Shown here in pieces: positions 1-6,739 of a stretch of 9,877 nucleotides of DNA. The stretch spans positions 1-9,877 of the forward strand of contig DBRH01000041.1 in the NCBI GenBank assembly GCA_002305955.1, in the 5' to 3' direction. The notes beneath the pieces are model-generated. The model was not told the DNA's origin, did not search any database, and saw only the letters and a list, made by a program, of their open reading frames with translations. Within the stretch, counting starts at the first letter, position 1, and each line of letters begins with the position of its first letter. A program made the translations under genes and the position numbers. The stretch is from Kosmotogaceae bacterium UBA1373. Lineage in GTDB: Bacteria > Thermotogota > Thermotogae > Petrotogales > Kosmotogaceae.

Positions 1-136
1 CAGGGTTCCACGCTCCTGATTAAATCAAAGGGAATATGGAAGATCGTCTGCATTCAGTATTTTGTGCCTGTCTCTTTCAAAAGCCTGTTGAGCAAGAAAA
101 AGTGATCCTGACTGTTCAACACTACCGTTGTGGTCA

Positions 137-166
137 TTGTAAAAATGGGGTAAGCTGTGCTACTTT
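137..166 (+). promoter_or_regulatory. possible promoter of the MFS transporter gene
   Basis: A TTGTAA hexamer (137-142) is followed after 18 bp by TACTTT (161-166). A TG dinucleotide sits one base upstream of the second hexamer (158-159), giving an extended -10 form. Matches to the consensus are only moderate. The expected transcript start would lie near 173, about 48 bases before the GTG start. No other convincing promoter is visible in the first 220 bases. Confidence 0.25.
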
Positions 167-220
167 ATGAAACAGATCTGCCCGGTGTGCATTACTTTTC
201 ATTAGGAGGACAAATCTGTC

Positions 221-1438
221 GTGACCGATCTAAAAAAGGCCTGGCTCGTAGTTTACAGTGGGTTGGGAGTTAACTTAACCCTTGGAGTGCTTTACTCCTG
301 GAGCATCATCTCCGCAGCCTTGATAGACAATTATGGTTGGAGCGCAACACAGACGCAGATCCCCTATATGCTAGCTTCCGCGGTTTTCGCGCTCACGATG
401 GTTCCGGGAGGAAAATTGCAGGACAGGCTCGGACCAAAACCGGTGCTTTTGATTTCTTCAGTGCTGGCCGGTCTGGGATTCATTCTCTCCGGACTCAATC
501 TCACAGTTGCGGGGCTCACTTTATTCTTCGGCGTGGTCTTCGGTCTGGCGATGGGTTTCGGTTACGCTTCACCCACGCCCGCCGCCGTAAAATGGTTTCA
601 CCCCGAACACAGAGGCTTGATATCGGGCATAGTTGTAAGCGGTTTCGGTCTCGCACCCGTTTATATCGCCCCCTTGACCAGTTCCCTTATAGGATTATTG
701 GGGCTTCCGGCAACTTTAATCACTCTCGGTATAATCTTCTTTCTGGTCGTTTTTTCGCTCTCTTTCACCATTTCAAATCCGCCGCCCGGTTTCCAGAGAA
801 TCGAACTGAAGAGGAGACCGGCTAGGGCCCATCAGATAACGGCAAAGGACTACAAAGTTCGCGAGATGGTCAAGACGGTTCAGTTCTACCTTCTCTGGAC
901 CATGTTCTTCTTCGGGACTTTCGCGGGCCTGCTCATAATAGGCCAGATGTCGAAGATCGGGCTCGAACAGGCTTCGATCAGTAACGGATTCCTGCTGGTT
1001 GTCGTTTACGCCATATTCAACTTCATCGGACGGGTTACGTGGGGTACCATATCGGATTATCTCGGAAGAACGATCACGCTTTTGACTATGTTTCTCATAC
1101 AGGCGGTCGTCTATTTCTCGTTCGCTGCTCTTACCAGCCCGGTCGCTCTGTTGATAGGCAAGAGTCTCGTCGGCTTTACCTTCGGCGGAATGCTGGCCAT
1201 ATTCCCGGTGATCACCGCAGATTTTTACGGGATGAAGAACCTGGGAGTGAATTACGGGGTGATGATAACGGCCTGGGGTGTCGGAGGCATACTTGGCCCC
1301 CTTCTCGGAGGCATTGCGCGAGACATCACCGGCGGGTACGGGATCAGTTATCTGGTATCAGCCATACTCAGCATCGCAGGCGCGGCGATCAGCCTGCTCG
1401 TAAGGCACCCCGACAGGGAATCTCGCTCACTAAAATAG
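221..1438 (+). CDS. MFS transporter, oxalate/formate antiporter (OFA) family-like
   Basis: This 405-residue protein is the length expected for a 12-helix major facilitator, and hydrophobic segments run throughout. It would sit in the inner membrane and move a small organic anion such as a monocarboxylate. The family's loop motif is seen after helix 2 (GKLQDRLGPK, residues 64-73) and again in the second half (GTISDYLGR, 275-283). A polar loop near 190-220 separates the two six-helix halves. The order of these motifs and the GRVTWG stretch (270-275) resemble OxlT-type carriers, where an Arg in this place helps bind oxalate. The OxlT TM11 lysine seems to be Trp352 here, so oxalate is doubtful and the substrate is unknown. 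The GTG start is chosen because AGGAGGA lies at 204-210. A small gene follows 48 bases downstream on the same strand. Confidence 0.85.
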   Translation: MTDLKKAWLVVYSGLGVNLTLGVLYSWSIISAALIDNYGWSATQTQIPYMLASAVFALTMVPGGKLQDRLGPKPVLLISSVLAGLGFILSGLNLTVAGLTLFFGVVFGLAMGFGYASPTPAAVKWFHPEHRGLISGIVVSGFGLAPVYIAPLTSSLIGLLGLPATLITLGIIFFLVVFSLSFTISNPPPGFQRIELKRRPARAHQITAKDYKVREMVKTVQFYLLWTMFFFGTFAGLLIIGQMSKIGLEQASISNGFLLVVVYAIFNFIGRVTWGTISDYLGRTITLLTMFLIQAVVYFSFAALTSPVALLIGKSLVGFTFGGMLAIFPVITADFYGMKNLGVNYGVMITAWGVGGILGPLLGGIARDITGGYGISYLVSAILSIAGAAISLLVRHPDRESRSLK

Positions 1439-1486
1439 ACCTGAAGGGACTCGCAGTATCTCTTGAATTGCTGCTGGAGGTTGAAT

Positions 1487-1804
1487 ATGACAGGCAAAGT
1501 TGAAAGACTGGAATCGATACGCAGAACACTGGCGATGCTGCTGGACGATGTGCAGTGGAAACTGGACGATGTCGTCCTGACCATAGGCGACCTTATAGAC
1601 GAAGAAAAAAAGCTCTCGCTAGATACTCTGAAAAATCTGGGGATGTTGAAGAGAGAGAGACGGGATATGCTTTCCATTTATATGAAAGCTATAGAAGACA
1701 GGAACGAGGTCGTGAAGAGAATGGTGGAGAATCTCTGGGACCTTCCGGAAAATAATCTCAAAGAGGCTCTCGAAAAGCTGCACGAACTTCTGAAAGATGA
1801 GTAA
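1487..1804 (+). CDS. small charged helical protein, function unknown
   Basis: I do not recognise this 105-residue protein. It is almost entirely predicted helix, rich in Glu, Lys, Leu and Asp, with no signal peptide, membrane segment or cysteine. Leu, Ile, Val and Met recur every three or four residues (for example residues 8-40 and 50-85), as in a helical bundle or coiled coil. A short proline break (residues about 87-90, LPEN) precedes a last amphipathic helix. The ATG at 1487 is preferred over an in-frame TTG at 1463 because GGAGG lies at 1476-1480, six bases upstream. The reading frame uses the same AGA/ATA codon style as its neighbours, which supports it being real. It lies 48 bases after the transporter gene, so it may share its transcript, and it converges on csoR with a 17-base gap. 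Confidence 0.7.
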   Translation: MTGKVERLESIRRTLAMLLDDVQWKLDDVVLTIGDLIDEEKKLSLDTLKNLGMLKRERRDMLSIYMKAIEDRNEVVKRMVENLWDLPENNLKEALEKLHELLKDE

Positions 1805-1807
1805 GAA

Positions 1808-1828
1808 CCTCCAGGACCAGCCTAGAGG
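1808..1828. terminator. weak hairpin between convergent genes, possible bidirectional terminator
   Basis: CCTC (1808-1811) pairs with GAGG (1825-1828), and AGG (1813-1815) with CCT (1821-1823), around a 5-base loop with one C/A mismatch. It lies exactly at the junction of two convergent genes and includes the csoR stop codon. Neither side has a true T run, so intrinsic termination is only a possibility. Confidence 0.25.
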
Positions 1829-2106
1829 CTCTTCTCTATGTACTTCATAAGCGTTTCTAGTTCTTTTATCTTCTCATCTACCTCGCCGGTTTTCACTGCC
1901 TCTCTTACACAGGTTTCGATGTGCCTGTTGACAACGGAGGTATTAGCCTTTTTAAGAAGCGAGACCACAGCCAGGAGTTGCGTGGATATGTCTATACAGT
2001 ACCTCTCGTCCTCGATCATCCTGATTATTCCGTCTATCTGGCCCCTCGCTGTCTTTAATATTTTAAGAGCCTCATCGTGTTTATGGTGGTGCGAGTGATT
2101 CTCCAT
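1822..2106 (-). CDS. csoR: copper-sensing transcriptional repressor CsoR
   Basis: This is a 94-residue all-helical protein of the CsoR/RcnR family (DUF156), the usual length for the group. Family members are tetrameric DNA-binding proteins that release their operator on binding Cu(I). The Cu(I) ligand triad Cys-His-Cys is present as C37, H62 and C66, with the spacing of Mycobacterium tuberculosis CsoR (C36, H61, C65). The second-shell Tyr36 and Glu82 also match. This argues for copper rather than nickel, formaldehyde or persulfide sensing. The N-terminus carries an extra His-rich tail (H4, H6, H7, H8, H10). It is the last gene of copA-copZ-csoR and its ATG begins one base after the copZ stop. 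No strong ribosome binding site is seen, so translation is probably coupled to copZ. It presumably represses its own operon. Confidence 0.93.
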   Translation of the reverse strand: MENHSHHHKHDEALKILKTARGQIDGIIRMIEDERYCIDISTQLLAVVSLLKKANTSVVNRHIETCVREAVKTGEVDEKIKELETLMKYIEKSL

Positions 2107-2107
2107 A

Positions 2108-2314
2108 TCAATCTTTGATCTCTTTCAGAACGTATCCGGCCTCGTCTATCACTTCTCTCAGAAATTCTCTGTCTAGCTCCACGGAGCTTTCGACAACAGC
2201 CGATCCATCGTCCAGATCGACTCTAGCTTTTTTCACGCCCTCAATAGAACTTAAAGCCTTTTCCACTCTCATCTTGCAATGGTTACAGCTCATTCCTTCG
2301 ATTATCAGTTTCAT
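2108..2314 (-). CDS. copZ: copper chaperone CopZ (HMA domain protein)
   Basis: This 68-residue protein is a single heavy-metal-associated domain with the ferredoxin-like pattern of the Atx1/CopZ family. The metal site GMSCNHC spans residues 7-13, with C10 and C13 as the Cu(I) ligands. An Asp-Glu-Ala-Gly-Tyr stretch near the C-terminus is typical of the family's last helix and loop. The protein would carry Cu(I) in the cytoplasm and pass it to the N-terminal domains of CopA, and to CsoR. GGAGGA at 2321-2326 (read on the minus strand) lies six bases before the ATG. The gene begins 13 bases after the copA stop and ends one base before csoR, so the three form one operon. A mercury-binding MerP-like role is less likely because mer genes are absent. 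Confidence 0.92.
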   Translation of the reverse strand: MKLIIEGMSCNHCKMRVEKALSSIEGVKKARVDLDDGSAVVESSVELDREFLREVIDEAGYVLKEIKD

Positions 2315-2327
2315 CTTGTCTCCTCCT

Positions 2328-4748
2328 TTATATTTTAATTTTCTTCAGTCTCAGCGCATTCGTCACGACACTGACGCTGGAGAAGGCCATGGCCGCACCG
2401 GCTATCATGGGATTCAATCTTAGACCGAAGGCTACGTAGAAGAGCCCGGCTGCTACGGGAATACCTATCGTGTTGTAGAAGAAGGCCCAGAACAGGTTCT
2501 GCTTGATATTCCTTATCGTCGCCTTTGAAAGGTTTATTGAGTTCACCACGTCGTTGAGATCGTCTTTCATGAGAACTACATCGGCAGCTTCTATCGCGAT
2601 ATCTGTCCCGGAGCCTATAGCGATTCCGACATCGGCTGCCGCAAGCGCCGGCGAATCGTTTATTCCGTCCCCCACCATGGCGACGGTGAAGCCTCTCTCC
2701 TTCAATTGCCCGACCTTCCCAGCTTTGTGCTGAGGCATAACTTCCGCGATTACGTTGTCTACACCAACCTGTGCCGCTATGGCTCTGGCCGTTCTTTCGT
2801 TGTCTCCGGTCATCATATAGGTCTCCACACCAGATCTTTTCAGCCTTTCTATGGCTCTGGCCGACGAATCCTTTATTACGTCGGCGATTCCCAGAACGGC
2901 CATTACTTTCCCATCGTAAGACGCGACGACTGGCGTCTTTCCGAGTTCGGATAAGGAGCGAACGAATTCATCGACCTCGCTTCCTGTGGTCCCAATAAAA
3001 CCGGGATTCCCCAGCTTCACCTTCCCGCCGTTTACTGTGGCGCTTATTCCTCCTCCGGCGACGGCCTGAAAATCCGATACTTGCAGCAAATCGCCGTCGT
3101 AGCTATCGAGTATCGCCCTGTCCAACGGATGGGAACTTCTGCTGGCTATGCTTGCGACCAATCTGATGGACTCCTCTTCGGCGAAGCCGTTCAATACCTT
3201 GAAATCGACCAGCTCCGGCTTCCCTCTGGTGATCGTGCCGGTTTTGTCGAAAATAACGGCATCGACTTTATGGGTCGTCTCAAGAGCCTCACCGTTCTTG
3301 AAGAGTATTCCCATTCCCGCACCACGGCCCGTTGCGACCATTATCGCCGTCGGCGTTGCCAGTCCAAGGGCACAGGGGCAGGCGATAACCAGTACGGCGA
3401 TCGTCATCGACATGGAAAAGACGAAGCCGTAACCCAGAGCGATCCAGGTTACAAAAGCGACCAGGGCAACCACCAGAACGAAGGGAACGAAGTAACCGCT
3501 AACCGTATCTGCAAGGCGTGCGATCGGAGCTTTCGAGGCTTGTGCCTCTTCGACCATCTTTATAATCTTCGATAGAACGGTGTCACTTCCCACGCGAGAG
3601 GCCTTTATCTCTATTGCGCCGTTTATGTTCATCGTACCGCCGGTTACTTTCGAGCCTTCTGTGATATCTACGGGTATCGATTCTCCCGTCAGCATCGATT
3701 GATCTACCGAAGTGGTTCCGTCGATAACGATTCCATCCACGGGAATCGACATACCCGCCTTGACCAGCAAAACATCTCCTGCTTCGACTTCTTCGAGAGG
3801 AATCTCGACGAACCTCTCTTCACGTTTCACCAGAGCCTTCTTTGGCGCCAGATTCATCAGCTTTCTTATGGCTTCCGAAGTCTTTCCTTTCGATAGGTTC
3901 TCGAAGTACTTTCCCAGAGAAATTAGTGCGATTATAACTCCGGCCGATTCGAAGTAGAGATCGCCGGCATAATTGTGGTTGCCAGAAGCTATCTGTACGG
4001 TCGCAAAAACACCGTAGATAAAGGCTGCTCCGGTTCCGAGACCTACCAGCGTATCCATATTGGGATGGCCCCTGAAGAGATTTGGAATTCCCTTGAGGTA
4101 GAAATCTTTCCCGGCGATTATTATAGGGATAGTGAGAAATAGCTGGGCGAGAGCGAAGTTCAAGGGATTCATGTGAGGATCGATGAAAGAAGGCAGTTTC
4201 AATCCTATCATATGACCCATCGCGATAATCAGGAGCGGAAGGGCGAAGACGATCGAAACGAGAAATTTCTGTTTATAGCTCCTGATAGCGGCTTCTTTTT
4301 TAAGTCTGGACTGCTCGGAATCGGCGTTTGTAAAGGCACTTGCCCGGTACCCAGCCTTTTCGATTGCCTCCTTTATTGAAGATATCCTCAGCCTATCGGG
4401 ATCGTACCCGACGGTTGCCTTCTCGGCCGCCAGATTTACGGAAACCTCGCTCACACCGTCTAGCTTCGCGATAGCCTTTTCCACAGCCGAAACGCAGGCC
4501 GCACAGGTCATGCCGTCTATCTCAAGTGTAACTATTCTCTCCTTGCGCACCTCTTCGAGCTCATAACCGGCCTTCTTCACAAGATTGAAGAGCTTCTCCT
4601 CGTCGAAGCCGCCCGAAAGTTCGAATGTCAGCTTTTCCGTCGCGAGGCTGACTACCGGACCGGACACCCCCTCCGCCTTCGATGCAGCCTTCTCAACTGC
4701 CCTTACACAGGCCGCGCAGGTCATGCCTTTTACAACATACTCTTTCAT
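2328..4748 (-). CDS. copA: Cu(I)-exporting P1B-type ATPase CopA
   Basis: This 806-residue membrane pump exports Cu(I) from the cytoplasm using ATP. Two N-terminal heavy-metal-associated domains carry GMTCAAC sites (C11/C14 and C82/C85). Eight membrane helices are expected. The actuator-domain TGE is at 354-356, the ion-path CPC at 457-459, and the phosphorylated Asp501 in DKTGT at 501-505. The nucleotide-site His-Pro is at 540-541 and the hinge GDGIND at 693-698. The Tyr-Asn pair (758-759) in helix 7 and the Met/Ser-Ser set (787-791) in helix 8 mark the P1B-1 Cu(I) class rather than zinc or cadmium pumps. No frameshift or missing catalytic residue is seen. GGAGG at 4753-4757 (minus strand) supports the ATG. 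It heads the copA-copZ-csoR operon behind a strong promoter and probable CsoR site. Confidence 0.96.
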   Translation of the reverse strand: MKEYVVKGMTCAACVRAVEKAASKAEGVSGPVVSLATEKLTFELSGGFDEEKLFNLVKKAGYELEEVRKERIVTLEIDGMTCAACVSAVEKAIAKLDGVSEVSVNLAAEKATVGYDPDRLRISSIKEAIEKAGYRASAFTNADSEQSRLKKEAAIRSYKQKFLVSIVFALPLLIIAMGHMIGLKLPSFIDPHMNPLNFALAQLFLTIPIIIAGKDFYLKGIPNLFRGHPNMDTLVGLGTGAAFIYGVFATVQIASGNHNYAGDLYFESAGVIIALISLGKYFENLSKGKTSEAIRKLMNLAPKKALVKREERFVEIPLEEVEAGDVLLVKAGMSIPVDGIVIDGTTSVDQSMLTGESIPVDITEGSKVTGGTMNINGAIEIKASRVGSDTVLSKIIKMVEEAQASKAPIARLADTVSGYFVPFVLVVALVAFVTWIALGYGFVFSMSMTIAVLVIACPCALGLATPTAIMVATGRGAGMGILFKNGEALETTHKVDAVIFDKTGTITRGKPELVDFKVLNGFAEEESIRLVASIASRSSHPLDRAILDSYDGDLLQVSDFQAVAGGGISATVNGGKVKLGNPGFIGTTGSEVDEFVRSLSELGKTPVVASYDGKVMAVLGIADVIKDSSARAIERLKRSGVETYMMTGDNERTARAIAAQVGVDNVIAEVMPQHKAGKVGQLKERGFTVAMVGDGINDSPALAAADVGIAIGSGTDIAIEAADVVLMKDDLNDVVNSINLSKATIRNIKQNLFWAFFYNTIGIPVAAGLFYVAFGLRLNPMIAGAAMAFSSVSVVTNALRLKKIKI

Positions 4749-4784
4749 AACAACCTCCAGTCTGGAGACGATCTACATTAACCA

Positions 4785-4798
4785 CTCCCCGGGGGGAG
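4785..4798. promoter_or_regulatory. probable CsoR operator: GC-rich dyad at the cop transcription start
   Basis: CTCCCC (4785-4790) and GGGGAG (4793-4798) form a perfect inverted repeat around two G bases. A further GGGGATA follows directly. It lies about 5 to 19 bases inside the predicted transcript of copA-copZ-csoR. Known CsoR operators are G/C-tract pseudo-palindromes overlapping the promoter or start site, and this is the only such tract in the intergenic region. Its identity as a CsoR site is inferred from position and composition. Confidence 0.6.
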
Positions 4799-4809
4799 GG
4801 GATATTGTA

Positions 4810-4838
4810 ATAATACAACATTTTTTATCAGATTTCAA
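4810..4838 (-). promoter_or_regulatory. sigma-70-type promoter of copA-copZ-csoR
   Basis: Read on the minus strand, TTGAAA (4833-4838) is followed after exactly 17 bp by TATTAT (4810-4815). Each hexamer differs from consensus by one base. The transcript would start near 4803, leaving a leader of about 55 bases before the copA ATG. The GC-rich dyad lies immediately downstream of the start, a position where a bound repressor would block transcription. Confidence 0.7.
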
Positions 4839-4842
4839 TAGA

Positions 4843-4858
4843 CTGGTATATGTACCAG
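4843..4858. repeat. perfect 6-bp inverted repeat just upstream of the cop -35 box
   Basis: CTGGTA (4843-4848) and TACCAG (4853-4858) are separated by TATG. The dyad starts five bases beyond the -35 hexamer, on its upstream side. This is where an activator or second regulator could bind. No T run follows it, so it is not a terminator. No known regulator is assigned. Confidence 0.4.
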
Positions 4859-4869
4859 AGAAAGAAAAC

Positions 4870-5136
4870 TGGCTGCGAAGAGCGGCTCTTCGTTGTTAGT
4901 TAAAGAGCACGAGAAAAGGAGAGAGGGAGAGACTGAAGAGATGAAATCCAGTATAAGAGAACTACGAGATGACAGTCTTGCTCTCTTTCCGTCATGCCTG
5001 ACCCCTCTCCTACTCGATGCCCTTGCCCACAACGCACCGCGTACAACCAACAACGGTTCTTAAGAGGATTCTCGTCTTCTCGTGAGCGAAGCGAACCTCT
5101 CGAATACTCTTTTTCTCGTGTTTTACGAACAACCTA
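4870..5136. other. non-coding stretch with repeated TTCTCGT words, possible intergenic repeat remnant
   Basis: These 267 bases between copA and the YifB gene hold no convincing gene: short open frames lack ribosome binding sites and family features. The word TTCTCGT or TTCTCGTG occurs at 5069-5075, 5077-5084 and 5113-5120, and inverted as CACGAGAA at 4908-4915. The two latter plus-strand copies are each followed within about 12 bases by CGAAC. A 10-bp inverted pair (4908-4917 with 5111-5120) brackets about 190 bases. Purine- and pyrimidine-rich patches alternate. This resembles a degenerate intergenic repeat, but a single window cannot show that it recurs in the genome. Confidence 0.4.
4876..4892 (-). 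terminator. 8-bp hairpin, possible terminator after the YifB gene
   Basis: CGAAGAGC (4876-4883) and GCTCTTCG (4885-4892) are perfect inverted repeats with one base between them, so the real loop would be slightly larger. On the minus strand a T-rich run (AGTTTTCTTT) begins about six bases after the stem, and the cop promoter follows. This would insulate the cop operon from yifB readthrough. The T run is offset, which weakens the call. The hairpin could equally belong to the repeat-like stretch around it. Confidence 0.35.
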
Positions 5137-6648
5137 TCACGTTTTCTTCCTGTACTGTATCGCCTCGGCGATGTGCCGGGCGAGTACCTTGTTTTCTTCA
5201 AGATCGGCTATGGTCAGGGCAACTTTCAGTATTCTGTCTATAGACCGGGCCGTCAATTTCATCTTATCCACCGCGCCCGACAGTAAAGACCTCGATGTCG
5301 GGTCGAGATTCACGTATTCCTTCAGAAGGGAGTGTCCAAGCTGGCTGTTTGAGAAGAGATTCATTCCTCTGTATCTCTCCAGTTGCCTGTTGCGCGCCCT
5401 GATAACTCTCTCCCTTACGCTGGCGGAGCTTTCAGCGATAGAGGTTTCCATATATTTATCGAAATCCAGGCGGGGCATATCGACGAATATATCTATCCTG
5501 TCCTCCATGGGACCGGAGATCTTTCTGTTGTATCTCTGTATTTCGTACCAGGAGCATGTACATTCCCTGGTCTTGTCTCCGTACCAGCCACAGGGACAGG
5601 GGTTTTGCGCCGCTACCATCATGAATCTGGCCGGATAAGTTGCCGTGAGCTTGGCCCGTGCCACGGTTATGACTCCATCTTCCAGAGGTTGCCTGAGAGC
5701 TTCTATGACATCTCGTCTGAATTCGGGGAACTCGTCCATGAAGAGAACACCGTTGTGAGAAAGGCTGATCTCACCGGGCCTCGCATCGTTACCACCTCCG
5801 ACTATGGAAGTCGTAGAAGCGGTGTGGTGGGGCGACCTGAAGGGGCGCTCCTTTATCAATCCTCTGTCGCCGAGGAGACCGGAAACGCTGTATATCATCG
5901 TCGTTTCTATAGCTTCGTCCATCGTCAGCGGCGGGAGGATCGAAGGGATTCTTCTGGCGAGCATCGTCTTTCCACAACCGGGTGAGCCTCTCAACAGAAG
6001 GTTGTGACCTCCGGCGGCCGCAACCTCCGCGGCTCTTTTGGCGAACTCCTGGCCCTTTATCTCCGACATATCAGGAGTGGCGAGATTTCCAAGCTCCGGC
6101 TTTTCGTAGTTTACCGGCTCCTTTCGAATCTGGCCGTTCAGAAAGCCGACGAGTTCGTTGAGGTTGTCGATGGTGTAAATGGTCAACTTGTCTACTATTG
6201 AAGCCTCGGCCATATTTGGAGCCGGGAGGACTACTTTGGTGCCGTTGGCCTTTCTGGACAGAGAAAGAAGTATGGGCAACACACCTCTGACCTTTCTTAA
6301 ACTTCCGTCGAGTCCCAGTTCTCCGAAGAAGATGAAATCCGAAAGATCGGGTTTGATCTGTGCGGTGGCCTTCAATAATCCTACCGCGATCGGAAGATCA
6401 AGGTAAGAACCCTCCTTTTTAACATCACTCGGAGCGAGGTTGACTGTTATCCTTCCATTCGGAAGTTCGATCCCAGAGTTCTTCACGGCGCTTTTAACCC
6501 TCTTCTTACTCTCTTTGACCACAGTGTCACCCAGTCCCACTATATCCATGTCCTGGACCAGAGCCCTGCTATCTATATCGAGTTCGACAAGCACATCCAT
6601 CACTTTGAGGCCCATGGTCGTGATCGTTCTAACCCTTGAATAGCGCAT
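5137..6648 (-). CDS. YifB/ComM-family Mg-chelatase-like AAA+ ATPase
   Basis: This 503-residue protein has the full YifB/ComM domain order. An N-terminal ChlI-type domain (about 1-170) carries the GLGDTVVKES stretch (38-47). The AAA+ core has a Walker A GSPGCGKT (221-228) and a Walker B VLFMDE (301-306). The CPCG...C.C cysteine cluster (C351, C353, C363, C365) typical of the family follows, then the C-terminal Mg-chelatase-like helical domain (about 405-500). ComM in Vibrio and Haemophilus is a hexameric helicase promoting branch migration during natural transformation. The same role here is inferred. The frame stays open upstream to 6789, but ATG 6648 is the true start because GGAGGT lies just before it (6655-6660) and the family homology starts here. 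It is transcribed divergently from the NUDIX gene. Confidence 0.92.
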   Translation of the reverse strand: MRYSRVRTITTMGLKVMDVLVELDIDSRALVQDMDIVGLGDTVVKESKKRVKSAVKNSGIELPNGRITVNLAPSDVKKEGSYLDLPIAVGLLKATAQIKPDLSDFIFFGELGLDGSLRKVRGVLPILLSLSRKANGTKVVLPAPNMAEASIVDKLTIYTIDNLNELVGFLNGQIRKEPVNYEKPELGNLATPDMSEIKGQEFAKRAAEVAAAGGHNLLLRGSPGCGKTMLARRIPSILPPLTMDEAIETTMIYSVSGLLGDRGLIKERPFRSPHHTASTTSIVGGGNDARPGEISLSHNGVLFMDEFPEFRRDVIEALRQPLEDGVITVARAKLTATYPARFMMVAAQNPCPCGWYGDKTRECTCSWYEIQRYNRKISGPMEDRIDIFVDMPRLDFDKYMETSIAESSASVRERVIRARNRQLERYRGMNLFSNSQLGHSLLKEYVNLDPTSRSLLSGAVDKMKLTARSIDRILKVALTIADLEENKVLARHIAEAIQYRKKT

Positions 6649-6673
6649 TCTATTACCTCCAATCCTACCTATG

Positions 6674-6682
6674 ATTCTATCA
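6674..6682 (-). promoter_or_regulatory. possible extended -10 promoter of the YifB gene
   Basis: On the minus strand TGATAGAAT is an extended -10 element (TAGAAT at 6674-6679, TG one base upstream). No good -35 is seen. The same GATGATAGAATC 12-mer carries the -10 of the much stronger tRNA-Val promoter at 9518-9523, which supports it being a real promoter word in this genome. The start would be near 6667. Confidence 0.35.
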
Positions 6683-6701
6683 TCAATCACGCGAGCATAA
6701 A

Positions 6702-6710
6702 TGATATACT
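6702..6710 (+). promoter_or_regulatory. possible extended -10 promoter of the NUDIX gene
   Basis: TGATATACT is an extended -10 element (TATACT at 6705-6710) 29 bases before the GTG start. No clear -35 hexamer lies 17 bp upstream. It is back-to-back with the YifB promoter candidate, so both genes would be read from a region of about 90 bases. Confidence 0.4.
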
Positions 6711-6739
6711 TAGTTTTGAGGGATGATTGAGGTGCGACC

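Noticed and set aside
1..105. Open frame from the window edge to a stop at 103-105, possible tail of a preceding gene
   Set aside because: 34 open codons are easily expected by chance and the translation shows no recognisable feature.
4835..5053. 72-codon minus-strand open frame between copA and the YifB gene
   Set aside because: It runs through the cop promoter and the repeat-like stretch, is Ser/Arg-rich and has no ribosome binding site.
4994..5638. 214-codon plus-strand open frame opposite the YifB gene
   Set aside because: It is mostly antisense to strongly conserved YifB coding sequence and has no family features.
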